Assembly: GCA_030674185.1 (NCBI GenBank)
Contig: CM060307.1
Location: 60,433,981 to 60,497,980, forward strand
Direction of reading: 5' to 3'
Length of the DNA stretch: 64,000 nt
Origin: Monoplex corrugatus
Taxonomy: Eukaryota; Mollusca; Gastropoda; Littorinimorpha; Ranellidae
The stretch's first letter is position 1. The number at the start of each line of letters is the position of its first letter. The translations under genes were made by a program, and so were the position numbers. Positions 34,396-49,590 of the stretch are shown here, one piece after another. The notes below the pieces were generated by a model. The model did not search any database, was not told the origin of the DNA, and was given only the letters and a program-made list of their open reading frames with translations.

Positions 34396-36185
34396 TTTGG
34401 GTATCCATTTTTAAAACTACAACGAACTAATTTCGTTGTAATCTTTAATTCTAATTTTCTAATCACCCACAACGAAGAATAGCAAGAGAGCATATGTTCT
34501 TTCAACTAGTAGTGTCTTTATATATTCACTTGTTTATTTATACAGCCAAGTTCAGCACCGCTTTAATGACATTCCATTTCCGGCAATACCCATATTTGAC
34601 CAAAAGCACTTTCATCATGTTGCCGATTTTCCTGGTTCCTTGCCAGAGTTGAATTCACATCTGTAGAGCCTGTTGCTGGCAGTCTCCTTATCGTTGGAAT
34701 GCTCACTCAATCTGGCTCCACAAATGAACATACTATCATTCGGAATGGGTTAAGTAAACAGTGTCCTGGTACAATGACTTCAAATGACCAAATCTAGGAT
34801 TCGTGGTGTGCTGAAGTGATGGACATGGAATGAGCGGCATGGCTTCACTATCACTGAAGAAGCAGTGCAAACAATGAAACAACAAAACAGCGAGAAAAGA
34901 AAACTGAACTAAACAAAATGAAATGTTACATCGTTGGCCATGACCAGTTAAATTAAACTGACATGCAGCACGAAAATACATTGGCAAAGACGAACGAGTT
35001 AGCCAATTTCTGTTCAAATACTGATCTTACCAAAATATAAGTCATAACTTTTGATTTCTGCTGTGCAAAACAAAGCAAGCAAAGAAACAGGGGCCATCAC
35101 GGGAGGAAATTGCCTTAAGTGACTTGTTTGTTTTGCTTTGGTTGTTTTAATTTATATTGTGCCCACATGCACATGTTGAATTTGGTACTGATATACGTTA
35201 CTGGGCCTGGATGGCACAGCTCCGGCGTCCTACTTTGACTGCACAGGTCAACACACACCACGAAAATCTTTATCGCATGTGCAACATCAGCCCATTCATC
35301 TGTAAAAGGGTACCAATTTTAGGTTGGGCAAGGTAAAGCATCAAGAGAAAGGAGATAGGCACCAACAGTCTTCATACTGCTGGTCCCAATTAACGTTGAA
35401 CCTCTGCTATCTCATTCCCCTCCCACATATAGGTTATGGGACAACCTTTTTACCCGATTTGTATAGGAGTGCGTGGACATGCGTACGTGCGTGCTTGCAT
35501 GTATGCACGTTATGAATTCTTAAGATTTTGTACTCAGTACAAGATACCACTTTCGCCATCTCATCATAAAACAATCGCCAAACAATCCTTTTCAACAACA
35601 CACACCTCACACAAACGTGTCATTGTACGAAAATTTTATTGACTGGTTGGTGTTGACATTGTCACACAAACGAATGACAAACAAATAATGGTGTGAATAC
35701 TGGTGTTTTCCATACACAGGCTTATATCTAGAGGAATTCTAACAGATTTGAAAATCGTCGTTTGAGATAGTAGAAATTAAAATGGTCATTACAAAGAAAA
35801 GTTTAATGGTCTGCGAAAATAAAGTAGATAAAACGCAAATGCAAGCTGATAGCATTTTCCCCGTTTTTTCTTTAACTAAAAAAATAAATCGATTAAACAA
35901 ATGAAGACAAAAGGAAAGAAAGAAAATTAATAAATGAATGAATAAACTGATACATGAAAAATAAAGCAATCCGTGGAGTAATAAAACAGAGCAAATCAAT
36001 ATGGTATATGAACAAAAGTACAACAAAAAAGTTCAAATGAACGAAAATGTAACATATCAATTTGGCAGAGGGAAAGTGCACAGCAAAGGTATAACGCGCG
36101 TGTGTGAAGGATGGGGTAGGGGCGTCAGGGAGGGTGGTGGTGGTGGGAGTGCTTTAATCGAATGTTGACGACCTTGAACCGGTTG
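34396..36185. other. No recognised gene
   Basis: AT-rich unique sequence. No repeat or coding signal. Confidence 0.6.
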
Positions 36186-36375
36186 CACAAGTGTGTAAAC
36201 AAAACACTGTTACACAAAGTAAAGAGAACACTGTTCAACATCGTAAACAGAACAGTGTCCTACACAGTAAACAAACAACAGTTACACAAAATAAACAAAA
36301 CACTGTTACAAACGTAAACAAAACATTGTTACACAAAGTAAGCAAAAGACCATTACATAAACAAAACAATTGTTA
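36186..36375 (+). repeat. Degenerate ~26-bp repeat
   Basis: Seven imperfect units of the type cactgttacacaaagtaaac repeat. They yield a Gln/Lys/Asn/Val frame that is not a gene. Confidence 0.8.
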
Positions 36376-37259
36376 TTTTTTCTTAAAGGCCCAGCTGACT
36401 GAGTAGAGCCATATCAGGACTATAACCATTTCAAAACAAACACAATACTTCAACAGGGAAAAAAAAGAAAAAGAAAATTAAGTACACATATTAATGCATT
36501 CACGCACATAATCTAAGGAGATGCCCCTGGCGTTGGCCACTCCGTCCAATTATCACACAGGGGATTTAAAAATAGAAACTGAATACAAATTTAAACAGAA
36601 CTAAAGAAACTAAAACATATATAAAAACAGGCTTAAATTATCTAAAATTACTTCCGCATATCACATTTCTTTAGAGCAAAAAATGCACTTAATATATGTA
36701 CCCAATTATCAATCCTAAGAGAAAGTAAGCAAGATTTTATTGAACACATACAGATGAATGGACCAGCAAGGCAGAAAATGACAGGAAGAAATGACAGAAA
36801 GCAAAGGAACAAGGCAGGAACAAAGAGAGTGGCAGAAAAGAGGAAATTTCTGGCACAGAATTTCCAGTAGGTGGGAATACTATTTATACTGCAACACATT
36901 TCACCTAATATAAAACAGATGATGGATAGTCGATGTCAATCCATCTGCCCCTTCTTTTCACTTGCACTCCTTCACTCTATTCACCAATTTTCTGCGGGGT
37001 TACACAATATGCCAAAAAAGTAAACCAAGAACTGAAGTTGTACATTTTAGTTTCTTAGCACTGCACCGGACTAACACACATTTACAATACACAAAAATGC
37101 CTTTAAATCAAGGAAATGCATGTGTACAGACATAATATAAACAAATACTGGCAAACAGACAAACATACATACAAACTGCGACAAACAGAATAATGTGATG
37201 AAAAGACTTTTCATATATTTGGTCATAGGCATTAATACATTTTATGAGAACATAATCAA

Positions 37260-37463
37260 TAGTATTATGACGTGGGGGGGGGGGGGGGGGGGGATCAAAA
37301 GAGAGAAGGGGATGGGGTGACGAGAAGAGAGTGAGAAAAAGACAGATGAAACAGATAAGTTTGAGAGATAAAGGTGGGGAAGAAGAAATAAGAGGGATTA
37401 AATTAATGTGCATGGTTTTAATTTGTTCGACCAAAAAGCACACAGAGAGAGAGAGGGGGGGGG

Positions 37464-37507
<44 letters not shown>

Positions 37508-37890
37508 GCATAAAGGACACTAGAACAAGTGAAACATTAAAACATGACAAATAAAATCAAATGTAACCAAGTTACAGATAACAAGCAATTCGGAAGGGGA
37601 GTAGACAAGGACAGAAAGACCGGGGAAACAGAGGGGAGACACACAGAGATGGAGATGTAGAGAGAAGTTTAATGTGGATGTTTTAATTCATTTGGCCACA
37701 GATATAATACACATGCGGGCATATGGGGGGGGGGGGGGGGGGGGTGCACAAAACCAAAATGTAAATGGAAAAAAAACTAAATAAAGTATAACACCAATAT
37801 TATGACAGAGAGAGACACCGAGAACGAAAGATGGTGGGGGGAAGGGAATGAAAAAGAGGGAGGAAGAAAGAGACAGATGGACGGACAGAG
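37260..37890 (+). repeat. Purine-rich repeated block with two G20 runs
   Basis: G-runs of 20 lie at 37274-37293 and 37725-37744. GA tracts at 37443-37503 and around 37310-37390, 37600-37670 and 37800-37890 look like three diverged copies of one block. Text such as taatgtg-atg-ttttaatt recurs at 37405 and 37670. Confidence 0.65.
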
Positions 37891-38429
37891 AAACGAGTTA
37901 GCTTCCGTGTCTGCATGACAAAATTTAAGAACATGCAACCAACCCTGAATTTTTCAGTAAATTCATCTGACAAGTCCTAAAAGCCATAACACAACATGCA
38001 TGTCTTGTCCTGTTCTGAGAACAATGAAATACTACAATGAGTATGGCTTTATCTTTGGCAGAAATGTTTATCAACACAAAAGAACAAAGAAATAAATGAA
38101 CGTTTGATAAGTAATTGCAAATATTTCTAAGATCTGGATCGCATAAAAGTCATAACGCATCAGCAAATGCATTTCATGTAGTTATCAATTTTGAAGACTA
38201 ATGACTAAAGTCATACCACAGTGAAACTTCTAGAAGGACTTTTGAAAAGAAATGAATTGTCTGCAACTTTGTAACTTTTCAGAGGGCAGGACAAAGGAGT
38301 AATCTGAAACAATGATTTTACAAAATGCATGTTAACACAATCAAAAGAAACAAAACTGGAACATCATTACAATAATTTGACATACTTCCACTTTTTTACT
38401 TCTTCATTACAAATGGCAAAATGACTTTT

Positions 38430-38765
38430 ATCAACTTGAGACGGGTGCAGTGGTCAAGCAGGTCATCAGACTTCAAATCAGAAGGTCATGGGTTTGATCT
38501 ACCAAGATATCTCAGCCTGGTGATAATAGATGGTCAAAACAGTGTAGTCCTATCCGTACCTAAACAACCCCAACGTGTATATTCATGCAGAGCATCAAAT
38601 ATGCACATCAAAGATCCTGTAAATGTTATCAGTGGATGGATCATGCAAATGTGAAAACACCCAGCACACACAACCACTGAAGATGGAGCATACACACTTG
38701 CATCAACATACTGCCTGCACTGTGTGGCAAAAACAATGTGCAAACCTACATCTGACAAAAATTGA
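38430..38765 (+). mobile_element. tRNA-derived SINE, nearly full length
   Basis: The head has gcagtggtcaagcaggtcat (A-box) and ggtcatgggtttgatct (B-box). The body has gtgtatattcatgcagagca and aaagatcctgtaaatgttat. The 3' part is actgcctgcactgtgtggca. A short direct repeat (ctgaaatgcttgtt with an AAGAAAAAGAAAAA stretch, twice) follows at 38763-38830. Confidence 0.75.
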
Positions 38766-38830
38766 AATGCTTGTTAAAAGAAGAAAAAGAAAAACTGAAA
38801 TGCTTGTTCAAAAAAAGAAAAAGAAAAACT

Positions 38831-41800
38831 GATCAGTGAAAGGGGCGTGTATGAGTGCATGCATCTGGCGCACGCACACAAGCATGCATGCATGGATGTA
38901 TGTGTTTGTAACATACATTTAAAGGGGTTTTATCCACTGTTAAATTAAAGATGCACCTTTCATCAATCTGGCAAACAGTACATTTTTAATGCTTGGGTTT
39001 GGGGGAGTGATGGCATAATCTAGGCTTTTTTTGGTCAAAAGCAGTGAACTGAAAATGTATTAGCAAGGTAATGGATTTCATTCTGTTCATAATTTCACAT
39101 ATTTTAACTCAAATGTCTGGTTGAATGAAAATACTGCAGTCTAAAAGGCTATGCTCCAAATTCAAAATTGCAATATGCCAAAATCTGTAGCAAATAACAA
39201 TGTTTTGGCTGTTTATGGGCTGTGGTAGACCTTTAGGCAGCTAGGCTGAATCAAAATCAATCAAAGTGAAAAAAGACCTGAGCAGCGTAGGTTATACAGA
39301 ATCACACAAAATGCATAGAAACACCACACTAGAAAAAGGAACACAGAGTAGGAGAGAAAAAATTGAAGGGAGAGAAGGGAAAGACGATGAAAGAGATGGA
39401 AAACTGGTTTGGAGGAAATTTCAAGCACCTCAACTAAATGCACCAAGAAACACATATAATTCAAATTTTGCAAACAAAACGTCAACATAACGCAAGAACA
39501 TAAGCAGAAACAGAAAACGGTCATTTTCAATCTCAATAAATACAATGGCAACAAATTCTGTCAGAAACAAGCAGAACACAAAACAGAAGTAAGCAGAACA
39601 CAGGAATGAAGAGTACGTCTTACACTACATACCGACAATTGATGAGCTTAACACAATAATTATTTCTTAAGAATTAAGACATATACTGCAACCCCTTAAT
39701 ATCTGTATGAGTGAGAGAAAAAGCTATTCTAAAGGAGGAACAATGACTGTTTTCCTGACACAAAAAATCTATTATGTGTATACAAAAAAACATATGAAGA
39801 TACATATAGGATACAAATAATAACATACCACATCCATTCTTTCTCTCTCTCTCTCTCTCTCTCTCTCACCACATGCAAGCACACACACACATTTCATATA
39901 GGGAAAAACGTTTCTTATATAAACAGTTATATGATTTATAAGAAGAGAGAGATTCGAACAATTTGCAAGCCTTCAAACCTGTTAAAAACCAACTAAAAAT
40001 CAAGAGCACTTATCTCATTACTTTTCAGATTAAAGCTTAATGCCCTAAATCAAAGTATCCAAATAGTATTAAAATAATTATTATCTTTGAGGAGAAAGGA
40101 CGTGAAGAAAGCATTTTTCATTTCAATGCCCAACTCGGCATAAAACAACTTTGTGGATACTTTTACATGCTCTTCGATTTCCAAAAATCAACTGTAAAGT
40201 GTTGTCTCTAATGAGTCCTTCCTGTTACCAACTACAAGGCCTCTTATTCATACTTTTTTTGTAAGATCTCAATATGCTGACAGTATTACATATTGACAGA
40301 CAGACACACTAAAAACAAACACTTCTAAAAATTGCCTTTCTTTTTTTTCCACTTTATTCGTATGGTTCATTTTGTTTCCTTGTTTTCTGTTGTTTCTGGG
40401 CAATGATTTTTTTCCTCTCCAAAAATAAATGCACCTCTCCAAAATTAACCACACGTCTCCCAAATGATTTTTTTTTTATCATATCTGAGCCAAAAACAGT
40501 CCCTCTTCTTCCTATGATCACATCTACAAGATCAGACCACATCTGATACTGAATGTGGCTGTTTTTTTCAATTCCTGCCAGTGGCCATGGAGCTTAGTAG
40601 TCAGATGAGATGTGGTCAATCAACCACACCTTCTATTACTCTGCTTGATAGAGGTGACATCGCTGCAATATGTTTTCAGCTGTTTGGTCCACTCGACTGC
40701 TGCAGCAGGCTGGTGAAGGCATCAGTCTAAACTAAAGTTTTCACATTAGTCCCTGATTTTTCCCGAGTTTCCTACGTTCACAAACATGGTATGTATAAAC
40801 ACCAACATATTTATCAAACAACTGATATACAATAAGCGCCATATATATATAAATAAAGAGTCAGAAATAAGCAACAACAAAAATCCATCATATACATACA
40901 TAAATACCTAAATGAAACAACCTTCTTGCGAAGTAGGGAAAACATCAATTATACAAAAAATACAAAACAAAACAAAACAAACAAAAAACCAGGGCAATCA
41001 ACTGAATGGCAACCAACAAATTTGATCTGGTTTTGTCAGCAACACTGAGGAAGGAGCATACGTGAGCAAGCAACGAGTGCTGGCCTGCATGTGTGCATGT
41101 GCATGTGCATTTGCGTGTGTGCAGGTGTCACCACTGTCCTGTAAAGCAGGCTGTGATCCCAACCAGCTTTAGATTGCACAGAGGAAAGCAACACAGTCCA
41201 AACCAATCATGTGTAAGTATGATAGCATGATGGTTCGTTGGATGAAGACATAAAGATGAATCACTAATAAGGCAAAAGAGAAACATTTTGAGTCAATTAA
41301 ACAATGCAGCTGTTCTCTAAGAAAGGACAAAAACATGGTAGCCATATTAGGACAAGTCAAGAAGTGAAAGACGTATGTACAAAGATGAGTCAAAACTTGA
41401 CACCACGATGACACTGAACATCCAGGTGGACTTTTATGAGCAATGTAGAGGATGTAGCACTGGTTACATGTACATACATACAAGAACACAAAGCAACTCA
41501 CATACATATTCAGTTATGTACAACAAACTGATACAGAAAACATATCATATCTATTGGTGCTTCACAGACACTGGTTACACCACCATTTTCTGACATGAAG
41601 ACATTCTTTTTGCAATTCCTTCTGACAAAATGACTTTTTCAATATATATATACATATGCTTCAAATCAGATGTAATTATGTCCTTGGATGTCTCCTTACA
41701 TTTGGGACTATGATAAATTTGCACAAACTTTTTGATACATTCTATTTCTATTTCATGTACCATGTGTACATTATAATACGTGCCTGTGCTTTTGTACTGC

Positions 41801-44800
41801 GGGAGATAAATGTTAACTAGTCTCTCTGGATCCAATGGTTATCCAAGAAAAAAGCTGTCTTGGCTCAAACAACATTAACTCATCACACAATCAACATATC
41901 TGGATACACAAAGTACGCCTACTAGACCTCACGTTATTTTTGTGAACATCAGCATCTGTATTTATATTCACCCAAATAGTGCTGTGATACTGAGAACACT
42001 TTCTGTTTTCATATATGATACAAGTTTTCAAATTCAAATATTGCAGAAAATTTATAGGAGCCTATGAGAAAGAAAAATCCACTGAAAAGTTCTTCAATCA
42101 AGACTGGAGTCTGGGAAAAGATTCATGGAAACTGGATGAAATGACAGAAAAGTTATAGTGCCCACTGATACATGACAACACTGAATTTGTGTCAGACCAT
42201 CCAACCACAATGCAGGAAAAAATACTGAACCCCTGTCTGATCATCTGTGTTATACAGATTTCCATCACACCTTCTGCAAAACAAGAGAAGGGCATGGATA
42301 GGGACAATTTTGTGCAGAAAAACAGAGCAGAAGAATACGCCCTCTTCTTTTCCTCCAAACCAGACGACCTTTTATCCCTCTTTCCTTTCTGACAGACCCT
42401 GTGACAATGCCAGATTAAAGCACTCTTTACTTGTCAAGAATGTCCCTTCTCATCACTATTTTAACACCCTATATTTTACAATACATTGTAATATATGGCA
42501 GCATAAGTCATACAACTCAGGAAGAAAAACAAAGGCAAAACCAAACACAAATCTTAAGTTCCACTTCACGAAAAAGCAGTTATGCACTTTGATTATCCAG
42601 TTTGATTAATAATGAAGTCTGTAAATAACTGCATATTGCATGTCAGTATTGTGAAGTTTTTAACTCCATGATGCGTATCAGTATTTACAAGAAGTCTGAT
42701 TTTGATGCCTAATAAAGACCACAAAGTACTACTACTGACAAGAGTCTCTAGTGCACGTAAATTTACTGGCCAAGATTTTGTCTACCAAAACTGTCAACAG
42801 CTTTAACTGCATGTTCTTTACTATTCTTACACAAACTACTCACGGATGACAAAAACACTAGATGACATCTTTTAACATTACATCAGTGCATTTCAGAGAC
42901 AGAACTGGATTATGCTGACTTAGTAAAAGGCTAACACCACCACAAAATAAGTAATGTCAGTGCTTGCACATCACAACCAACCATAACACAATTTCATCAC
43001 CTTTCCTTTTCAAACACTGTATTTTCTAGACAAACCTGTGACAGTACAACTTATTCAATTTTCTGAAAAACGTAACTGTCAATAAAGTCCACAGTCTTGA
43101 ACACAGAAACTATAACATTTTCTGTGTATACACCACCTGAAGGATTTTCGTAAAACTTTCTGTTAATACTATCTTTGAACAATTATAGCAATTAATTTAT
43201 TTATGTGAAGATCAACAGAAGCAATCAACTCAAGACAAATTCCAAAATTACTAATTCGTAAAAAAAATAAAAAATAAAAAAAAATAAAAATTTAAAAAAA
43301 ACATACACACATGTGACCCTGACAGGTGTTACTAAACAGACTCAAAGAAGCCTTTCAGTATAGGAATCTATTTCTAATCTTGCTACCAAAAAATTGTAAT
43401 CACAGATTCAAACTATCAAACTAAAATATCAAGGATTTTAAAGTTATCAAAGTTCTTTAAAGTCAGCAAATTGTGAAAGCTGAGTGGGGAAAGAAAGGTG
43501 TGACTGTGGATAAACCTATACTCTACAAAGACTACGAGAAGACCATCTCAGGTGAATTAAAAACAGATTCTGAATCAAGATACATTCAAGACAGATGATT
43601 TCAATACACTGTAAACATGTATTCTTTTCTGAAACATTTACAGACTTACAAGTCATGTTAATTTTCAGTCAATGAAATTACAAAAAGGCTTAGTTACACA
43701 AAGCAATGATTCTGAAACCAATTTCTAGATGTATGAAAAAGCCAATAGTAAGTGGGAAACTGGAACTGATCACAGAGAAATTATAAACGATATGCTATTT
43801 CCTCCTCCTCCCCCCTCAAAAATAAATAAACAAAAACCAACAAGAAGAACCAAAACTCTAAACTGGAATAACACATTGTTTAAAATAGACATTTGCCTTA
43901 TTAGCAATATGCATCAGCCCCATTTTCATTTATGATTTGAACACTGCATCGAGCTTATAATGACCATAGCTGATATCATCCTTTCTTTGTCTCCCTCCTC
44001 CATCTGTTCACATATGTTCATTGTGAAACTGGATTTATTTATATCTTTGGACATAAACGGCAATCTCATAATTACAAAGTATATGATGAATCCTTTTTCT
44101 TAATGTCAATAAAATACAGAATTGCATCACAGATTACATTTTAATAGCAAAGTAGTGTGGAACAAAATCTGATTTAAGTGAAGAGAATCAAAAATGGTCT
44201 GAAAAACAAGAAACAAAATGAATGAAAGAACAGAGTGCCTTCATGATCAAGGGATAACCATGTGCCACTTTCTTTGTACTTAATGATCATGAAACTGATA
44301 GGGATTATACAAACATCAGGATATTTTAAAAACACAACAGAATATCCACCAGAACACCCTCTGACACAACGCTGTGTGAACGTAAGCGTTTCTCAGCAAA
44401 CTGGTGCAGTCTCTAACAATGACCAAACATGAGACAGAAGGCGCCTCAAACACAGAAATTGAAAACATGAGCAATCATTCTGTTCCACACAGTCTCACTT
44501 ACATTAACCTTCTGACAAATGACACAAGCTACTGTCCAAAAACTACCATGATTATATGATATAAACTTGAACAAACTTCTGTTACAGGACTTTTGCATTT
44601 ATCATCATACACACAATGAACAGACAATCGAGAAAACATCACTGGTAAAAGATAGAGACAGCCTCCAACTTTTTAAATTACTGGAGTATGGCTCTTTTTC
44701 AGTACACATGTAGCATTTGTTTGGTCCATTGACTCTACACCATAGCATAAAAGAAATTTTTAAAAATCAATTCCATTATAAAAGTTACGTTTTCTTCAAG

Positions 44801-47800
44801 CTGATTTGGGCAAGCATTCATAACAGGCACAACTGCTCAAATTCATGAACTTTTCCCAAACAGTCATGCGCTGTATCTATGAAGTAATCATTTACAAAAC
44901 CTTCCTTAACATTCTGATGCTCCTCATGCCTCACAAATCACAGCACAATAAGGTTTCAAAGTGTAAGCTGCAACCTGATTTTACCTTAGTTGATACAGAA
45001 TATGTTGTTAGTGCCACTTTCTCTTCTGATCCTAAAATTCAAACTTTCAAAGGCTGTGAACAAATGATGTATTTCCACACTGACAAACTCTAAAAGCCCC
45101 CCTCCTCAAAAACAAACAAACAAATTACTATAACACTTGGCTTTGCCAACTTTGATCTACAAAACTGAGAAGATAAGCATTTGACCCATTAATGAAGAGT
45201 TTCAGGTCATTTTAAGCAGCATCCTTACTAAACCCACAAAGATACTGCTTTGTCTGACACATATTCACCTACCTTTTGATAAATCAGAGCCTTTTCCTTA
45301 TGTATAGTGATAAACCTATAGACCAGGGCCTTACTGTCCATTAGTTGGAAATTCAGTCTGCCCCAGAAAACATTACCTCTAAAATATTACTCCTGGCACT
45401 ATACCACATATAACATGTAATCAAATTCCCAAATAAATGTGAAAACAACAGTCAATGCATACACCACATACACTGGTCTGATCTTGTGAGGATGACTACT
45501 TACATATCTATAGCATCTGTTATCTTCAGCAAGATTTCTGACAGATGTCTACTTGTAAGTGCGATGGGAATTTATTTGTAGCTTTCATGTGGATTTGTAT
45601 ATATGTCAAACACAACAACAAAACACTGGACTAAATATTTCATCTGATCATTTTGCATACTTTTATAACGTTATTTTCCTTGTTGGTTTGGGGTGGTTGT
45701 TGTTAACTCAACTGAACTGTTCTGTAAACATCTACATGAACCACAATATTAGCAATGAAACTTTTCTGCATGCATTTAAGCGGAAGAATCTTGTGATTTT
45801 GTGTGTACTAAAATCATAGGGAAAATTAATCTTGTGTCCTAGGACATGTCAGACAGCTTCGTAGCAGTCCTCTTCTGCAATTATTATTCCATCAATTATC
45901 AGCACTTCAGTTCAAATTTGAAGTGATCCACTGTTCACAAATTATACCTACTCTCATATTCATTATACCTACTCTGAAAAGAAAAAACAACAAAAACCGG
46001 ACATGGATTTTCCAAGGAAAAGGCTTATGTCATCCAATGAAACTGACTCTTTCTGCTGCAAATATCTGCAGATATGAGGAGAATTCCCACCCCTGTTTAA
46101 GCGCATGAATAAACCTCTCTAAAACCACACAGTTCTAGTTTTGTGTTATCTGGTTTGTTCTGCGGAATATTTTTTAAAACTACCAAAAACAGGCCATCAC
46201 ATAGCTGAATTTTGTGGGGAAGTCCGTCAAAATGTTGTCTACATTGAGATAATAGACAGTCCAGAAACTGTCCCATTTGAGTGTGTAATTGTTGCTGTAG
46301 TTGTTTTGTTTTGATTTGTTTTTTGTGCATTTCATTTTTAGTATAATGTCATTTCATCATACATCATATACACCATACACAAACAAGATACATTTTTAAC
46401 ATATATTTTCTATTTCATAATCTCATTCAGATGACTAGATGTTCAGTCAAGTGTTCCTTCTGACTAGGAGGACATCAAAGATGGAACTGTATATGGAAAA
46501 TAAATGGAATGAGAATTCAGGTTTCAAGTTCTCCAATACAGTTATGTAACTATCATAGTATGGAAGCGCATTTACTTTCTGATCTGTTCTAGTTTGGAGA
46601 AGGTAAAACAGGATAGGAAAAGAGAAGGCATCACCCTCATAAAACGTCCCCTCAGAAGTGAGGTCTCTAGCATTTCATTCATCATGTACTTGACACTAAA
46701 CGTTTACAGAGCATACAAACTTTATCTTTACAAAAACATGTAACTCTATGAAGCAGACAAGGTGAAAAACAAAAGCAACACATAATAAAGCCTTAATTTG
46801 ATCACTCTGCAATCACATACTTTTGATAACAAGCACGTTTGTTACACATCAATCAACAGAAATAAAGCTACATGAACAAACACGGTGTACACATTACACT
46901 GCATATTGTGTAGATATTACAATACATACAGAGTGTGCAGATATTACATCACATCATGTGCACGTATCATGTGGCCTATCTACAAAAGCAGACACTCATA
47001 TCTTCTCTGGGGTGACTCAAATGATCATGAACAGCTCTGTACAAGTTACAAGATCTGGAATCTGCAAACATGTTTTTTCTGATTAACTTCAACACAACTG
47101 TCTGGCTGCTCAATTCAATGCTCACTTTGGCCACTTGGTCATGAATACTTCTTTTCATATTACTTATTAGCTCATTTTTCTTCTCCAAGAGAACAGCAAT
47201 GAAGCATCTAAGAAACTGAAACACAGCAATTCTTAAGTATTAAAAATGTATGATAAGCCTCAGTTACACACCACTGATCAAGATCTCAAAGGCTATACTT
47301 AGACTGTCAAATTTCTGTTTAGATCAGCAAATCCCGAAGTTCACTTGTTGAAGAATAATCAAGTCTAATGACAACTTTACAAAAACAAAAATAATAAAAT
47401 TAACAACCGAAAGCAATGACTGAAAACGGCAATGTCAAAGTTAATGTATCAAAGACAAAGACAACTTGATCCCTATGACTAAATAAACACTAAGCTCTCA
47501 GTGGTCATTCCTGTTGGAAAGGTTGAGAGAATTTGAAAATGTAGTCCGATACCTGATTCTGTAATGCCCATGAAACAAAAGATGCTGGCATTTACAGAAT
47601 CTGCATCACCAGAAGAAAACTGAATCAAATTGTATATCATTTGTTTCACAGACAGAATTCGTTGGATTCTGTGAGACTTGTGAGTCAGGATGAGTAATCT
47701 AAATATAACAAATGCTTTTAATGTTGTCAGTATGTCTTTCAGATTCCACTGACAAGCAAATTTCTAGTTATGGTTTTCAGCTGATATTGACCAGACCAAT

Positions 47801-48830
47801 TTGACTGATTTTCATAATTTCAAATCCCAGGGTCGAGTGACTTTTGTGATTCTATCGTCACTAAAGTAGACTGTAGCACCTCGGCTGTTCATTTTCTAAT
47901 CTCAAATTGTACAGACATATATGTCTGTCTTGAGTAATCCCAATAGTCTCTAATTCCTGACCTTTGAAATTATGGTTCATCTGTCAATGACTGGTAAAAT
48001 CAAACTGAGACAGATGATGAGCAATCTTGTGGCATTAAGCAATCCATGGCATCAACACAGGCAGCGTTATATATAATATATGAATTGATTACACAACAAA
48101 AAATATTTAGTCATGTATCATTTTGTATGTTTTTCTTTAACTATTAATAGCACCACAATATATTCTTTAAATAAACCACAAATGCCAATAAAACAACTCA
48201 GAAATGAAGCTACAGACATACTGAAACAAATCTTCTTGCCACACATAAATTCCACTTGCTCCCTGACTCAATTTCAATCAATGAAAGTGGAACTAGATTT
48301 ACAATGTGTTTGAAAAAGTCTTGATTACAAAACTGTTTATGCTAGTGTTTGACTTTTAAATGATGATGTTAAATTTTTGTGAACTTTCAATACAACATGA
48401 CTTTCTTTTACCCAAATGATGCAAAATAGTAGCAAACAAACAAAACCCCAACCTTATGTGCTTTTAACAGACTATATTTCTTTTAATATCCAATTTGTCC
48501 AATAACAATCAAACAGCCATCCAGCCAAACAATAAAGAAGTCATCCTGCTCAAGTGAAAAAATTATGAATACACACCACACATTTTGGCTGTAAAAATTT
48601 GGAGGCGTGATCAACACACACAAGTATAAAATTGAAGCACACAGATTATAAACAAAACCAAAAACCAAACAAAGGAGTCCCCACCCTGCTTAATAAGAAA
48701 AAATGGGAAAAAAAATCTCCTTGCACCCACCTAAACAATGATAGGAACCTCTCTTCCTACTGCTGCTAGAGGAAAAAGATGGATTGGAGAGAGTGAGAGA
48801 TAAAGAGAGACAGAAAAAGAGAAAGAGTTT
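38831..48830. other. 10-kb AT-rich region with almost no repeats or genes
   Basis: Only a CT run (39839-39868) and an A/AAAT-rich tract (43258-43304) stand out. No frame exceeds about 120 codons, and none shows a domain. It may hold UTR, intron or intergenic sequence. Confidence 0.6.
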
Positions 48831-48841
48831 ATGTCCGTTGT

Positions 48842-48845
48842 GTGT

Positions 48846-48887
<42 letters not shown>
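48842..48887. repeat. GT microsatellite
   Basis: Short GT array. A CA array in the opposite orientation lies at 49049-49125. Confidence 0.95.
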
Positions 48888-48889
<2 letters not shown>

Positions 48890-49139
48890 GCGTGCGCTGT
48901 GCGTGTGCGAGTGTGTGAGTGAGAGAGCAGAATGCTTGGCCACATTGTAGATGTTAGGTCTAAGACCCAGAAATCTAATTACTGATATATTCATGTTTTA
49001 TTTCCACAGTAAGATCAAACACTCGCACACATTCTCTCTATTCCTGAACACACACACACACACACAACATGCACATACATACACTCTCCTTCTCTCTCAC
49101 ACACACAAACACACAATCACACCTACACAAGCTACATAA

Positions 49140-49558
49140 GCAGAGAAGCAAAGTTCATGCTGATGAATTTTAGTGTAATGGTTTTCATGACTGAGTATTT
49201 CAAACAGTCCCCTTCTTCAGTTCTGGTTGATGAGTCACATACAAACTTATCCTTGGGATCTATAAGGAATTCCCCTTTTGTGCTGAAAATGTTACAGTTC
49301 AGAATGTTACACTGAAAACTAGGCAAAATCACAACAATGTATCTTATACTTTAGCAACTGTCTACATCCAGATACATATCCATTCATGGGATTTCTCATT
49401 ATGTGAGGATAACACGTGGCAGTGTTCCATCACATCCAATGAAGAAAGTAAACACTGAGAGGCTTTCATATGAAAGGCATCATTGTAACAAAGGCCTATC
49501 TCACTCCTCAGAATGCAAAAAATGACAAAAACAGAGCATAATTATGATTGCATGAGTG

Positions 49559-49590
<32 letters not shown>

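Noticed and set aside
38430..38500. Possible tRNA gene
   Set aside because: It has A- and B-box-like text but no cloverleaf with paired acceptor stem, and it continues into a SINE body. The same holds for the other SINE heads.
44845..45093. 82-codon frame starting MNFSQTVMRC
   Set aside because: No domain, no splice context, no similarity recognised. Its length is within chance for AT-rich DNA of this size.
48731..48994. 87-codon minus-strand frame with Ser/Leu-rich start
   Set aside because: The middle is a translated CA repeat and the ends lack any domain.
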